Shown here one piece after another: positions 35,973-44,767 of a stretch of DNA of 64,000 nucleotides (positions are counted from its first letter, which is position 1; the number at the start of each line of letters is the position of its first letter). Position numbers and translations under genes: made by a program. Under the pieces are notes generated by a model. The model was not told where the DNA came from. It was given only the letters and a program-made list of their open reading frames with translations, and made no database searches. Source of the stretch: Candidatus Gallionella acididurans (GTDB taxonomy: Bacteria > Pseudomonadota > Gammaproteobacteria > Burkholderiales > Gallionellaceae); contig LSLI01000004.1 in the NCBI GenBank assembly GCA_001577345.1, positions 16,024 to 80,023 of the forward strand, written 5' to 3'.

Positions 35973-37148
35973 TTACACCTTTTCCCCGCCGAAGCACACC
36001 ACCTTGTTGCGGCCGCTATGCTTGGCATCATAAAGCGCGGCATCGGCTTCCGCCAGAACCGTCTTGAGTTCGGGCGCGGCGTCTGGCCGGCAGCACGACA
36101 CACCGATGCTGACTGACACGGATATTTCCCCGCATTCGGTGTTCAGCACCGTGGATGCGATGGTTTCCCGCAGGGACTCGGCCAGCTCCAGCGCGCCGGC
36201 GGCGCCGGTGTCCGGCGCAACCACGCAGAATTCCTCGCCGCCGTAACGGCCCAGATAATCGTACCCGCGCAGCCGCCCCGCAAGCAGCACGGGAATTTTG
36301 GACAATACCTCGTCCCCTGTCTGGTGGCCGTGGGTATCGTTGATGAGCTTGAAGTGGTCCACGTCTATCATCAACAACGCAAGCGGCAAACCGTTGCGCC
36401 TGGCCAGCGCATGCTGCGCGTAATCCATCAGCGCGCGCCGGTTGGGTATCTGGGTGAGACTGTCGGTCATCGCCAGCAGCATGACTTCACGGTCGGTGCG
36501 TTCCTTGACCAGGAGCACGAAACCGATCGAACCGAGCAGCGCGGTCGACATCGCGGCGATAAAGGCGATGATCTGGATAGGCTGAACTCCCGCCGTATTT
36601 TGCGGTTGGGCGAAGTCGGTGTGGCCGGACAGGGCAACGGCACCGCGCAACCCCAGTACCAGAACAAGCATCACGATCCCGCCGAACAGCAACCGCCATG
36701 CCTGGCCGGAACGGGTTTTCCGGTCGGATAGCAGAGCGCGCGCAATCAGCACCATCTGTAAGGCATAAATGACGCCGTCCCAAATGAAGCGGCTGCGTAT
36801 GTTGTCCGGCAGGATCGCCGAAATCACCAGTATCAGCGCAACCGGGACCAGATACTGCCAGCGCGGCAATTGGCGTTGCTGAAATTCATGTATCGCAACC
36901 AGCATCAGCGCATACGACGCGGCCAGGAACCCGTTTGCGGCAATGACCGAAAGGAAATCGGGAATCGTGCCGCGCGCGGCAACCAGCCCCCAGGTCAGGG
37001 TTTGCAGGAACATCGCCGCCGCCCATTTGCCCATGCCATCGCGCGTTCTGCCACCGCTCCGGCAGGTGGCGGCAACGAACATGCCCAGCACCGACAAGCC
37101 GCAGGTCAGGATCAGCGAAAACAGCAGCGTGCGCGGGTCCAGGTTCAT
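35973..37148 (-). CDS. Membrane diguanylate cyclase (GGDEF domain)
   Basis: 391 residues. Six or so membrane helices fill residues 1-205. The GGDEF domain at about 225-388 has DSLTQIPNRRALM, MIDVDHFKLINDTHGHQTGD and GRYGGEEF as the active site. The product-inhibition site RGYD lies five residues before it (RGYDYLGRYGGEEF). It should make c-di-GMP and be subject to feedback. With the EAL and HD-GYP proteins in this window it forms part of a larger c-di-GMP network; no direct partner is adjacent. Confidence 0.92.
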   Translation of the reverse strand: MNLDPRTLLFSLILTCGLSVLGMFVAATCRSGGRTRDGMGKWAAAMFLQTLTWGLVAARGTIPDFLSVIAANGFLAASYALMLVAIHEFQQRQLPRWQYLVPVALILVISAILPDNIRSRFIWDGVIYALQMVLIARALLSDRKTRSGQAWRLLFGGIVMLVLVLGLRGAVALSGHTDFAQPQNTAGVQPIQIIAFIAAMSTALLGSIGFVLLVKERTDREVMLLAMTDSLTQIPNRRALMDYAQHALARRNGLPLALLMIDVDHFKLINDTHGHQTGDEVLSKIPVLLAGRLRGYDYLGRYGGEEFCVVAPDTGAAGALELAESLRETIASTVLNTECGEISVSVSIGVSCCRPDAAPELKTVLAEADAALYDAKHSGRNKVVCFGGEKV

Positions 37149-37306
37149 GGCATCAGGCGGAAACCATACGGATGAAAATATTTATCGATGGCATCACCAT
37201 CTGGCCAGCTTATACAGCGCAAAACTACCGGGGTGGGATCACTTTCCAGAAACATGAACCGGCCAAAAGGGGAATCAGCTCCGGTGCCATCCATGTCCTG
37301 CGGCAT
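37145..37306 (-). CDS. Possible small protein coupled to the diguanylate cyclase
   Basis: 53 residues from an ATG at 37306 (a longer frame runs to 37360). The stop overlaps the cyclase ATG by four bases (ATGA), a typical sign of coupling. The sequence has SPFGRFMFLESDPTPVVLRC and DKYFHPYGFRLMP and no known domain. There is no clear ribosome-binding site, so this is a weak call. Confidence 0.28.
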   Translation of the reverse strand: MPQDMDGTGADSPFGRFMFLESDPTPVVLRCISWPDGDAIDKYFHPYGFRLMP

Positions 37307-37360
37307 CCCGGAATCATTGCGCTGCCGTCTACTCTGATTTTTTTGCCGTCCGGTTTTCAC

Positions 37361-38221
37361 CTACTGCGACCTGCACATCGTGCTGACTTTTTCCAGCGCA
37401 CCCATCAGCCGTGCCTCATCGTCCTGTGTACTGACGATGTAAAGCACCCTGATCGTGTCGGTGTCATAGACTTCTGTGACATTATTGACGACGTCTATCG
37501 GATATCCATATCCGTCCACTATCCAGTAATAATCGCTGGGTCCCGACAGGGAGGCAGAATCCCCTTCTGATTGATATTTTGTGTACTTGCCCTTGATCCC
37601 GAGCAGCACCGAAATCGAAATGCTGTTGCCGCCTTCGCGCTTGGGCTTTTCAAAATAGACCGCCACGCCGCTGAGATCCCCGGCCCTGGAAGACACCTCT
37701 CCCATAGTGCCGAACGACTTGCGGGTGATCTTCCGGAAATCGATTGCGGAATCGATCCTGAAATCCTTCCGCGAGGTAATCATGTTGCCGAAGTCGATAT
37801 GCAACTGCTCCTCGACAAGCAGGCGGCAGTCGTCGAATTTTGCGGCCCTTACTATGCCCTCAGGCTTCCTCGAAAGTGTCGCAGGCGCAACAGCCTTGTC
37901 CAATATATCCACAACCAGTTGCTCTGCCTGATCGAGCGTAAGATTGCCGGTCGGTTGAATCGCTGGTGCGGGCGCCAAGGCAGCCGGGGCTGGTGCAACG
38001 GCGGGTGCAGTCGCCGGAGCAAGCGCGCCTGCCGGTGCCGCTGGGGCAAGCTCTGCGCTCACCAGAGTTCCCCCTTCCGTGGCGCATGCATCTGCGGGAA
38101 GCTGCACCAGCGACCCGCCCCTGAGCCGGCAATAAGTCTCCATATCCGCTGCATGGCTAACGCCGAGCGGCGCGAGGGCCAGTGCTACAAGAATGGTGAG
38201 GCGAAAATGTTTCGTTGACAT
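37361..38221 (-). CDS. Periplasmic hypothetical protein with Ala/Pro linker
   Basis: 286 residues. A signal peptide ends near VSHAADME. Residues about 27-55 include Cys residues 31 and 46, which could form a disulfide. An Ala/Pro-rich linker spans about 58-92. A C-terminal domain (about 95-286) has no recognised family and includes CRLLVEEQLHIDFGNMI, KITRKSFGTMGEV and PSDYYWIVDGYGYPID. It probably resides in the periplasm. A single gene, with no operon partner close by except the weak small ORF downstream. Confidence 0.72.
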   Translation of the reverse strand: MSTKHFRLTILVALALAPLGVSHAADMETYCRLRGGSLVQLPADACATEGGTLVSAELAPAAPAGALAPATAPAVAPAPAALAPAPAIQPTGNLTLDQAEQLVVDILDKAVAPATLSRKPEGIVRAAKFDDCRLLVEEQLHIDFGNMITSRKDFRIDSAIDFRKITRKSFGTMGEVSSRAGDLSGVAVYFEKPKREGGNSISISVLLGIKGKYTKYQSEGDSASLSGPSDYYWIVDGYGYPIDVVNNVTEVYDTDTIRVLYIVSTQDDEARLMGALEKVSTMCRSQ

Positions 38222-38348
38222 GTTTGAACTCCCTGGTTTGTATTCATCGTGATTTCTGGAAATGCCGCGGTCCGACCGGTCTCATCAATCGGAATCAGCC
38301 CGGGCGAAGAAACCGCGGCCAGCCAATATTATATTTCCCCGCGAGCGT

Positions 38349-38834
38349 TCAATATCGACCCTGCGTCTTGTTGATGTAATTGGAAAGCTGCTGGGTTTCC
38401 TGGTTCATCCGCATCAGATTCGCGTGGGTGACGCGGAACAGCGCGCGCATCACCTTGTAAGCCAGGCGCGGGTGGGCATCCACCACGGTATCGAAAGCCG
38501 CCGGGGTGAGCATGTAGACCGTGGCATCGCCGACCGCACGCAGGGTCGCCTTGCGCGATGACCTGTCGACAAACGCGCGGGTGCCGGCGCATTCGCCCGC
38601 TGTCATGGTGTGCACCAGATTCTGCGTGCCATCGGGAGCGGCGCTGATGACGCCGACCTTGCCGGAGGCAAGAATGTACAGGGTCTGGTCGGCCTCGCCC
38701 TCGCTGACGATCAGTTCGCCATCCTTCAAATGGCGAACGCCCATGATCGCCGCCAAAGTCTTGGCTTCCTCCTCGCTAATTTCCGAACATACCGATGATT
38801 TGCCGATCAGTCTGTAGTCTGCTTTATTGCTCAT
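38349..38834 (-). CDS. Cyclic-nucleotide-binding-domain protein, single domain
   Basis: 161 residues from the ATG at 38834, preceded by AAGGAG at a suitable distance; an in-frame ATG 60 bases upstream adds residues without similarity. It consists of one cNMP-binding fold (about 15-130: LKDGELIVSEGEADQTLYILASG is split here as LKDGELIVSEGEAD and TLYILASGKVGVI), with SSRKATLRAVGDATVYMLT, then a C-terminal helix. There is no HTH, so it is not a Crp-type regulator by itself. It may bind a ligand and act on a partner. Confidence 0.8.
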   Translation of the reverse strand: MSNKADYRLIGKSSVCSEISEEEAKTLAAIMGVRHLKDGELIVSEGEADQTLYILASGKVGVISAAPDGTQNLVHTMTAGECAGTRAFVDRSSRKATLRAVGDATVYMLTPAAFDTVVDAHPRLAYKVMRALFRVTHANLMRMNQETQQLSNYINKTQGRY

Positions 38835-39093
38835 TTCAAGGTGCTCCTTTCCATGTCTGCCGTCGAACCAGAACTGCTGCCACATAAACCCCATTCACGA
38901 AGGGCATCATCTTAACGCGATAACGAAAAAAAATCCGCCGCTGCGATCGTCAGGCAAGCCGGGGCCAGCATCATACCGCCTGCCGCAGGCAATATTCTTA
39001 AACCAGTAGCTTGGCCGGTGGTAGTTTAGTTCGGCGCCCGTTAGAATGATGAAAGAAAAAACGATATGACCATTTTTATTTGAGGAGCTTTGC

Positions 39094-39975
39094 ATGAAAC
39101 ACTGGAATACAAAATATCCTGAAAGATTCAACCTGGATTCGGGCGAAGATTATAAAAGATGGCGTGATGAAAAACTGGCTGTTTATCCGAGGAGCGTAGG
39201 CGAGCTGGTGGTCGAGCTGGGAGATATGACTGCAATAACAGAAACGGAAAAAGAAAAAATAAGGGAACTCGTGGAATTGGCAAATATGTGCGTTTACACG
39301 GCGGGCTCTGCCGAACTGAGCATGGAGTCCCTGCTTGCGCTGGGCAGGCAACTCGGGGTTTCCGATACTGACAAAGCCAGGCGGCACTCCAACTCAGACG
39401 AATTGACGAACTCCGGCATTTTGAACAATGCCATACCATTCACGACGAGGCATGTCCGCTGGCATACGGATGCCACTTATTTCGGCTCCGACAAAACAAT
39501 ACAGGCCCTGTTTCTGCTGTGTAAGCGGCCGGCTGTTGAAGGGGGAAGCAACAAGGTGCTGGATCATGAAATCATGTACATACTTCTTCGAGACAGAGAT
39601 CCTGATGCACTCGGGGTGTTGATGAACAAGAATTGCTTCAAGTACAAGAACCCCAAGACCGGCGAAATTGCCGAGCATCTCGGGGGCAAGGTGTTCTGGA
39701 CAAATCCGGACGGAAACTTGTGCCACCGGTTTTCATTCAGGCAAATGGACATGGCCTGGTCTGAGGATGCTGATGTCAAAGCTGCCAGGGCAGTGCTGGA
39801 ATCCATGATGCTGGCCGAGTCCGGGTACGTGATTGAAGGCAGGCTGGAATCCGGGCTGGGACTGGTTTCGAACAATGTGCTGCACACACGGGAAAAGCTT
39901 GTGGACAGCGAGGATGACGCTCAAAAGAGGCTGCTGTTCAGGACAAGATTTTATGACCGGGTCAATCTCCACTAA
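39094..39975 (+). CDS. TauD/TfdA-like Fe(II)/2-oxoglutarate oxygenase
   Basis: 293 residues with a good ribosome-binding site (GAGGAGC). The metal triad is visible as H124 and D126 in RWHTDATYF and H264 in SNNVLHTRE. The 2-oxoglutarate-binding Arg is likely in LLFRTRFYDRV near 283-285. This fits the TauD/TfdA clavaminate-synthase-like fold, though overall similarity is distant. It heads a run with an unknown helical gene and a class V aminotransferase, all on the plus strand with gaps of 110-155 bases. The substrate is unknown; hydroxylation of an amino acid or amine is a reasonable guess given the aminotransferase. Confidence 0.82.
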   Translation: MKHWNTKYPERFNLDSGEDYKRWRDEKLAVYPRSVGELVVELGDMTAITETEKEKIRELVELANMCVYTAGSAELSMESLLALGRQLGVSDTDKARRHSNSDELTNSGILNNAIPFTTRHVRWHTDATYFGSDKTIQALFLLCKRPAVEGGSNKVLDHEIMYILLRDRDPDALGVLMNKNCFKYKNPKTGEIAEHLGGKVFWTNPDGNLCHRFSFRQMDMAWSEDADVKAARAVLESMMLAESGYVIEGRLESGLGLVSNNVLHTREKLVDSEDDAQKRLLFRTRFYDRVNLH

Positions 39976-40127
39976 CCAGTCATAGGACACTGTTCCCGAT
40001 TGTTCTACCGAGATTCAACCTGTTATCATCCCGTGAAGCCCGGTCACACAATTTCAAGGGTCAGCGTAATTCCACTGGCCCGCGCAATTCTGCCGACGCA
40101 AAACATAAATCCAATTCAGGCAAACGC

Positions 40128-40832
40128 ATGACCGAACAATTTATCAACGTTGACTCACTGATCAAGGACGCGAATGACGGCCTGACAGCGGAGGAAATAG
40201 CCGGGCTGAAAATGCAGCTGACGGAAAAAATACAGCAGCTCGGCACGCTGGCTGACTCCGACCATTTGCTGCGCGCCCGGCTGCAAATGGACATCGCCGA
40301 AATCCTGAACACGCTGGAACGCAAGAAAGAGGCATGGGATATCGCACGCGAGGCATTTGCAATATCCATGCAACAAGGCTCATGGCAGGATGCCGTCGAG
40401 GCGTGCGACGTGCTTTATCAGGCCGGCCACGCAGATTCCATCGCGGTGCTGGGCATGGGCATCTGGCTTGCCATTACCTTTCCGGTCGATCCGGAACTGA
40501 CGGTGGCGATGCTGGTTCATGCGATCGACGCAATGCCGGATGATGCAGACGGCGCCGCAGTTGCTGCAATCACCGGACGCTATGTGGTCGATCTGCGCGC
40601 GGAGGAGGACAAGCATGAGAGTCTGGGCTTCCTTGCCGACAATCTCATTGCAATGGTGGCGAAGCGCCACAGCCGGGTGCAGGACCAGAATGAGATGAAC
40701 CTGTGGCTGGACAAGCTGGAGCTGCGCGACCCGCAGGCGTTCCTGCCGCGCATGGCGCTGGTTGTGGATACCATCGTCGGAGACAAATGGTGGTTTGATC
40801 GCGATGTATTGCGCGACAGATTGCCCGAATAA
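40128..40832 (+). CDS. Conserved hypothetical helical protein
   Basis: 234 residues, acidic, no signal or membrane segment. The first 100 residues look like two or three helix-turn-helix repeats of TPR type (LRARLQMDIAEILNTLERKK, EAWDIAREAFAISMQQGSW, DAVEACDVLYQAG). The second half has LGMGIWLAITFPVDPELTV and AMLVHAIDAMPDDADGAAVA. No family recognised. It lies between the oxygenase and aminotransferase genes, so a scaffold or accessory role in that cluster is possible. Confidence 0.72.
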   Translation: MTEQFINVDSLIKDANDGLTAEEIAGLKMQLTEKIQQLGTLADSDHLLRARLQMDIAEILNTLERKKEAWDIAREAFAISMQQGSWQDAVEACDVLYQAGHADSIAVLGMGIWLAITFPVDPELTVAMLVHAIDAMPDDADGAAVAAITGRYVVDLRAEEDKHESLGFLADNLIAMVAKRHSRVQDQNEMNLWLDKLELRDPQAFLPRMALVVDTIVGDKWWFDRDVLRDRLPE

Positions 40833-40943
40833 GATAAGCCCGGCTTGAGCTGGCACACGCAAATATTAAAGCGATCAATGGAGTCTGGTCCCATCCATTG
40901 CTTGCATATTTGAATCGCAACTATAACTAGCAGAGGAAATGTC

Positions 40944-42077
40944 ATGTCCGGTTTACTCCCCAACGTTGATCCCGATGGATTGCTTGAATTTTCGGTTGTA
41001 TATACCGACCGATCCCTGAACCACATGTCCAAACAATTCCAGCAAATTGTTAAGGACATATCCGCCATCTTCAAGGAGGCTTACAACGCCCGCTCGGCGA
41101 TCATCGTTCCCGGCAGCGGCACATTCGGCATGGAATCGGTTGCGCGCCAGTTCGCGCAGGATAAAAAATGCCTGATCATACGCAATGGCTGGTTCAGTTA
41201 TCGCTGGACCCAGATACTGGAAATGGGAAACATCACGAAGGATGCCCATGTGCTTAAAGCAAGGCAGGTCGACAGCTCCGCCACAGGCAGCTTCGCTCCG
41301 CCCCCGATCGGGGAAGTTATCGCCTTCATAAAAAAGGAAAAGCCGGCGGTCGTATTTGTTCCCCATGTTGAAACATCCTCCGGGATCATCCTGCCGGACG
41401 ACTATGTGCAGGCGATCGGCGCAGCGGTTGAATCTGTCAACGGAATATTCGTCCTGGACTGCATCGCTTCGGGGGCAATGTGGGTCGACATGAAAGAATG
41501 CAACGTCGACGTGCTGATCTCGGCTCCGCAAAAAGGATGGAGCAGTTCACCCTGCTGCGCAATGGTAGCCCTGGGCGAACGTGCGCGCGAGAAGATCGAC
41601 CAGACACAAAGCAGCAGCTTTGCGATGGACCTGAAAAAATGGCTGCAAATCATCGAGGCTTACGAAAACGGCGGCCATCTTTATCACGCGACCATGCCGA
41701 CCGATGCCCTGAAGATATTGCGCGACAACATGAAAGAAACGCAGTCACTCGGCTTCCCCGCAACCAGGGAAAAACAGATCGATCTGGGCAGGAAAATGCG
41801 TGCCCTGCTTGAGTCGAAAAACTTCACCTCCGTTGCGGCGCCGGGCTTTCAATCACCGGGGGTCGTGGTGAGCTACACCTCCGATCCCGACATTCAGAAC
41901 GGCAAGAAATTTCTCCAGAAGGGATTGCAGATCGCCGCGGGAGTGCCGCTGCAATGCGATGAAGGGCCCGACTTCCGGACATTCAGGTTGGGTTTGTTCG
42001 GCCTTGAAAAATTGCAGAATGTCGATCGAACCGTTGCCGGTTTCAAGAATGCGCTTGACCGTATTGACCACCATTAA
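40944..42077 (+). CDS. Class V aminotransferase (PLP-dependent)
   Basis: 377 residues. PLP-binding residues fit fold type I class V: GSGTFGMESVARQ at about 57-69, LDCIASGAMW with D172, and the Schiff-base lysine K197 in SAPQKGWS. It is in the alanine-glyoxylate / serine-pyruvate group by overall layout. The specific amino donor cannot be set. It is the last gene of the oxygenase cluster. Confidence 0.85.
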   Translation: MSGLLPNVDPDGLLEFSVVYTDRSLNHMSKQFQQIVKDISAIFKEAYNARSAIIVPGSGTFGMESVARQFAQDKKCLIIRNGWFSYRWTQILEMGNITKDAHVLKARQVDSSATGSFAPPPIGEVIAFIKKEKPAVVFVPHVETSSGIILPDDYVQAIGAAVESVNGIFVLDCIASGAMWVDMKECNVDVLISAPQKGWSSSPCCAMVALGERAREKIDQTQSSSFAMDLKKWLQIIEAYENGGHLYHATMPTDALKILRDNMKETQSLGFPATREKQIDLGRKMRALLESKNFTSVAAPGFQSPGVVVSYTSDPDIQNGKKFLQKGLQIAAGVPLQCDEGPDFRTFRLGLFGLEKLQNVDRTVAGFKNALDRIDHH

Positions 42078-42189
42078 TTTTAGCGAATAGCCAAATGAGA
42101 AATTAAAGGGGGAGGCCTCGCAATTGTATTACCGGTACCGGTACTCGTTCATCTGACCATCTCAGAAAAGTATTGCGATGCTGACACCT

Positions 42190-42900
42190 TTAACCTGCGA
42201 GAAACCGTGGTCTGCCCCCGATTGTTCCAACAAAATGGCGAATCATGAAGACGAGATAGAGCGAGAGTACGGCAGCGAAGAAGCACCAGACAGAGACGTA
42301 GGCATAGCTATAGGCCGCCGATGCCAACACCATAGACAAGGCAACCAGCCCCCCGAAGATCCTGATCAGCCTGTGGCTGGAGATGAGCAGCGGTATAAGG
42401 ATAGTCAGGGCATAGAGCGCCGCCGCGTTGATCGGTATGTGGATGGGGCTGCGAAAGGAAACGGAAAATTCGTAGAGGATGGAATGTTCTCTCACCCCAA
42501 CCGTCATCCACTCGGGATGGAAGACCATGACAGAATAGACCAGCGTGCCAGCGAAAGCGCCGAAAATGGCGCAGCCGCCCATGACCCTCTTGCGCAGCTT
42601 TTCGAGCTTGCTGGTTTGGCCGGGCTCGACAAGGTAGCAGCAGAGCGGAAACCACCACAACCACAGGAAATGCGAGAAGAAGTGAAACCCCAGCGCAAAG
42701 GATACCGCTGCACCGGCATTTCCCGCATCGAGTTCCTGCCATATCCGTCCCTCGAATGCCTGCTGTAAACCAAAGAAGACAGGTACCAGCGCCCACATCC
42801 AGTATGGGGGGTGCAGCCGCCTGGCCTGCTGGACGGCATACACTCCAGTCGTCACCAGCACGGCAGCGGCACTATAGCTAACTGATGCGGAAAAGCACAT
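42190..42900 (-). CDS. DUF6629-type membrane protein
   Basis: 236 residues, about seven membrane helices. The N-terminus MCFSASVSYSAAAVLV is the family hallmark. The QQAFEGRIW and HFFSHFLWLWWFPL stretches are typical. The last residues GGRPRFLAG are encoded by a copy of a short repeat (plus strand AAACCGTGGTCTGCCCCCGA, 42203-42222), so the original C-terminus may have been replaced. Function unknown. Confidence 0.8.
   Translation of the reverse strand: MCFSASVSYSAAAVLVTTGVYAVQQARRLHPPYWMWALVPVFFGLQQAFEGRIWQELDAGNAGAAVSFALGFHFFSHFLWLWWFPLCCYLVEPGQTSKLEKLRKRVMGGCAIFGAFAGTLVYSVMVFHPEWMTVGVREHSILYEFSVSFRSPIHIPINAAALYALTILIPLLISSHRLIRIFGGLVALSMVLASAAYSYAYVSVWCFFAAVLSLYLVFMIRHFVGTIGGRPRFLAG
42203..42226 (+). 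repeat. Short repeat AAACGTGGTCTGTCCCC-type, copy 1
   Basis: Plus strand AAACCGTGGTCTGCCCCCGA. Related copies: AAACCGTGGCCTGTCCCCGA at about 43126-43145, and the inverse GGGGACAGACCACGTTTT at about 44774-44791. Confidence 0.65.
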
Positions 42901-42947
42901 TGAACGAAAGTATCACCTGTAATTATTATTCTCGCCGACGCGAACGT

Positions 42948-43026
42948 CGTAGAGCTGCACTTGCTGCAACCGGGTTCGCGCATCGTAGACTATGGCGCGC
43001 AACCTGTCTGCATTGATCTTCTTCAT
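42948..43026 (-). pseudogene. KTSC gene fragment 2
   Basis: The minus strand from an ATG at 43026 reads MKKINADRLRAIVYDARTRL, then QQVQLYDV, matching the KTSC domain's first about 28 residues before diverging. It lies in the 416-base gap between the DUF6629 gene and the Crp-like gene. The gap also has repeat copy 2 at about 43126 and nothing else recognised. Confidence 0.7.
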
Positions 43027-43125
43027 TTCCCTCGTGGCATCCCGGAACTATTTCGATGCCAACCCATTGCGTTCAACTGCATTCAGCGCAATAACGATTG
43101 CGTCCAACGTGAACTCCCCATTCAA

Positions 43126-43149
43126 ACCGTGGCCTGTCCCCGATTATTC
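43126..43149 (+). repeat. Short repeat AAACGTGGTCTGTCCCC-type, copy 2
   Basis: AAACCGTGGCCTGTCCCCGA, differing from copy 1 at two positions. Lies between the KTSC fragment and the Crp-like gene. Confidence 0.6.
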
Positions 43150-43316
43150 AATTATTCCAAAAACGCATCGTATCGTCCTATGTTAGTTAGCGAACATAAA
43201 TACCAGCAAGATTGCGTTATAAAACACACACTCCGATATATTTTTGGAATCCCGACAGGAACACAATCGGGCGTTACGCGCATTTAATCGGTCATAAACT
43301 TTCTGAAAACCCAGGC

Positions 43317-44051
43317 ATGCCAACACTAAAGACAATAGCACCCCACGATCCGAAACAAAATCGGATACTTGCATCCCTTCCTGCGCCGGATTACGAGCGA
43401 ATGTTGCCAGACCTGGAATTCATAACGATGCCATTGGGATGGACGATGTCCGAGTCGGGAGACCATGTGAATTTCCTGCATTTCCCGACCGCCGGCATCG
43501 TCTCTTTGATATACGAATTGGAAAACGGTGCATCGAGTGAAATTGCGCTCGTAGGGAACGAGGGGCTGGTCGGTGTTTCCATTTTTATGGGGGGCGAAAG
43601 CATGCCGAGCAGCACGGAAGTTCAGAGTGCAGGCTACGCCTATCGGCTCAGCAGGAAAATCATGAAACGGGAATTCGCACTGGGAGGGCAACTACAACAC
43701 CTTGCACTGCTTTATACCCAGGCATTGATTAGCCAGACGTCTCAAACTGCGGTGTGCAACCAGCACCATTCACTGGACAAGCAACTTTCCCGCTGGCTGT
43801 TGATGAGCCTGGACCGAATGCATGATAATAAGCTGGTTGTAACGCAGGAATTGATTGCGAACTTATTGGGTGTGCGCCGTGAGAGCGTGACAATGGCTGC
43901 TGGCAAGTTGCAAAAAGATGGATTGATTACATACTCGCGCGGCATCATCAAGGTGCTTGATCGATCCAAGCTTGAAATGCAGGTGTGCGAATGTTACGAG
44001 GTGGTAAAGAAAGAGTACGATCGCCTGTTGCCGACCCCAGATTCAAAATAG
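43317..44051 (+). CDS. Crp/Fnr-family transcriptional regulator
   Basis: 244 residues from the ATG at 43317 (MPTLKTIAPHDPKQNRILAS); the frame is open to 43212. Residues about 15-140 form a cNMP-binding-like sensor (GIVSLIYELENGASSEIALVG). There are no FNR-type N-terminal cysteines. The winged helix at about 170-225 has VTQELIANLLGVRRESVTMA, a Crp-type recognition helix. The ligand is unknown. It lies alone at the edge of the accessory region. Confidence 0.85.
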   Translation: MPTLKTIAPHDPKQNRILASLPAPDYERMLPDLEFITMPLGWTMSESGDHVNFLHFPTAGIVSLIYELENGASSEIALVGNEGLVGVSIFMGGESMPSSTEVQSAGYAYRLSRKIMKREFALGGQLQHLALLYTQALISQTSQTAVCNQHHSLDKQLSRWLLMSLDRMHDNKLVVTQELIANLLGVRRESVTMAAGKLQKDGLITYSRGIIKVLDRSKLEMQVCECYEVVKKEYDRLLPTPDSK

Positions 44052-44130
44052 GTCAGGTTCAAACAATTTCAGTTGTTGACCAACAAATTGAACGAAATTA
44101 GACGGGAACAGACTGACCCCATTAGCTGGC

Positions 44131-44313
44131 TCACCGCGCTAATCGCCCTAGCAGCACCGCCTGCAAATTGCGCCGACTGTCCAGTACTGCCATGATCAAG
44201 ACCTGCCTATTCTCAACACGGTAAACGATGCGCCAAGGCGCGCTGACAAGTTCCCGGTACTGCGAGATGCCGGTATGCAACAACTCTGGCACGACGCGTC
44301 CGCGATTAGGCAA
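44131..44313 (-). pseudogene. Truncated RelE/ParE-type toxin
   Basis: 60 residues: PNRGRVVPELLHTGISQYRE, then LVSAPWRIVYRVENRQVLIM and a tail. This is the C-terminal two-thirds of a RelE/ParE toxin (the APWRIVYRVE core is diagnostic). The first about 35-40 residues are missing; the frame breaks where the IS630 remnant begins. No antitoxin gene remains beside it. Confidence 0.72.
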
Positions 44314-44321
44314 GGTGATCT

Positions 44322-44477
44322 GTGATTGCGCGCGGTGTCTTTACCTCAGTCCCTGACCTCAAAAGAAAGCTCATGCGCTATATCCGTCAGTACAACAAAC
44401 AACCCAAGACCGTGAAGTGGAAATATTTCGATCCCTCACGCCGTATCACTCCCGAATCAATTGTTACAGTCCACTAG
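44322..44477 (+). mobile_element. IS630-family transposase, C-terminal remnant
   Basis: The plus strand reads RGVFTSVPDLKRKLMRYIRQ, YNKQPKTVKWKYFDPSRRI, then TPESIVTVH and stop at 44475-44477. This is the typical C-terminus of IS630 transposases. About 50 codons remain, not enough to be active. It abuts the broken ParE gene on the left and overlaps the end of a truncated gene on the right, consistent with insertion followed by deletion. Confidence 0.82.
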
Positions 44478-44750
44478 CTGCCAGAATTCAACATCTTCAC
44501 GAAAAACAATTTTATCGAGCCGCTCTTCCAAAACATCAATGGTGACGACTCCATGCTCTCTTGTTGCGAGGATAAATGATGGCACTTCATCCTCATTCGC
44601 TCTGCCCAGATTTGTCAGGTGATAGGCTAAATATCCGTGACACGATGCTAGTTGTTCTTCAATTTTCTTCGCGATAAGCAGGTGAGTCGGCTTATTTTCG
44701 AGCTCTAGTGAGCCAGGCCAGAACTGGAAAGTCTTTATCTCAGTGTTCAT
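44457..44750 (-). pseudogene. Gene truncated at its 3' end by the IS630 remnant
   Basis: 97 residues from the ATG at 44750, with GAGGAA upstream. The sequence EIKTFQFWPGSLELENKPTH and ILATREHGVVTIDVLEERLD resembles the start of a larger protein with a helicase- or nuclease-like N-terminus, but I cannot name the family. The last codons (VDCNN) and the stop come from the transposase remnant read on the opposite strand, so the original C-terminus is lost. Confidence 0.55.
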
Positions 44751-44767
44751 TGCGTTTCCTCTTACTG

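Noticed and set aside
42121..42160. ACCGGTACCGGT palindrome as a regulator site
   Set aside because: Present once at about 42132-42147 and lies after a gene end rather than before a start; no evidence for a binding protein.
42178..42768. Plus-strand frame of 196 codons opposite the DUF6629 gene
   Set aside because: Its composition is a mirror of the membrane protein on the other strand; no similarity.
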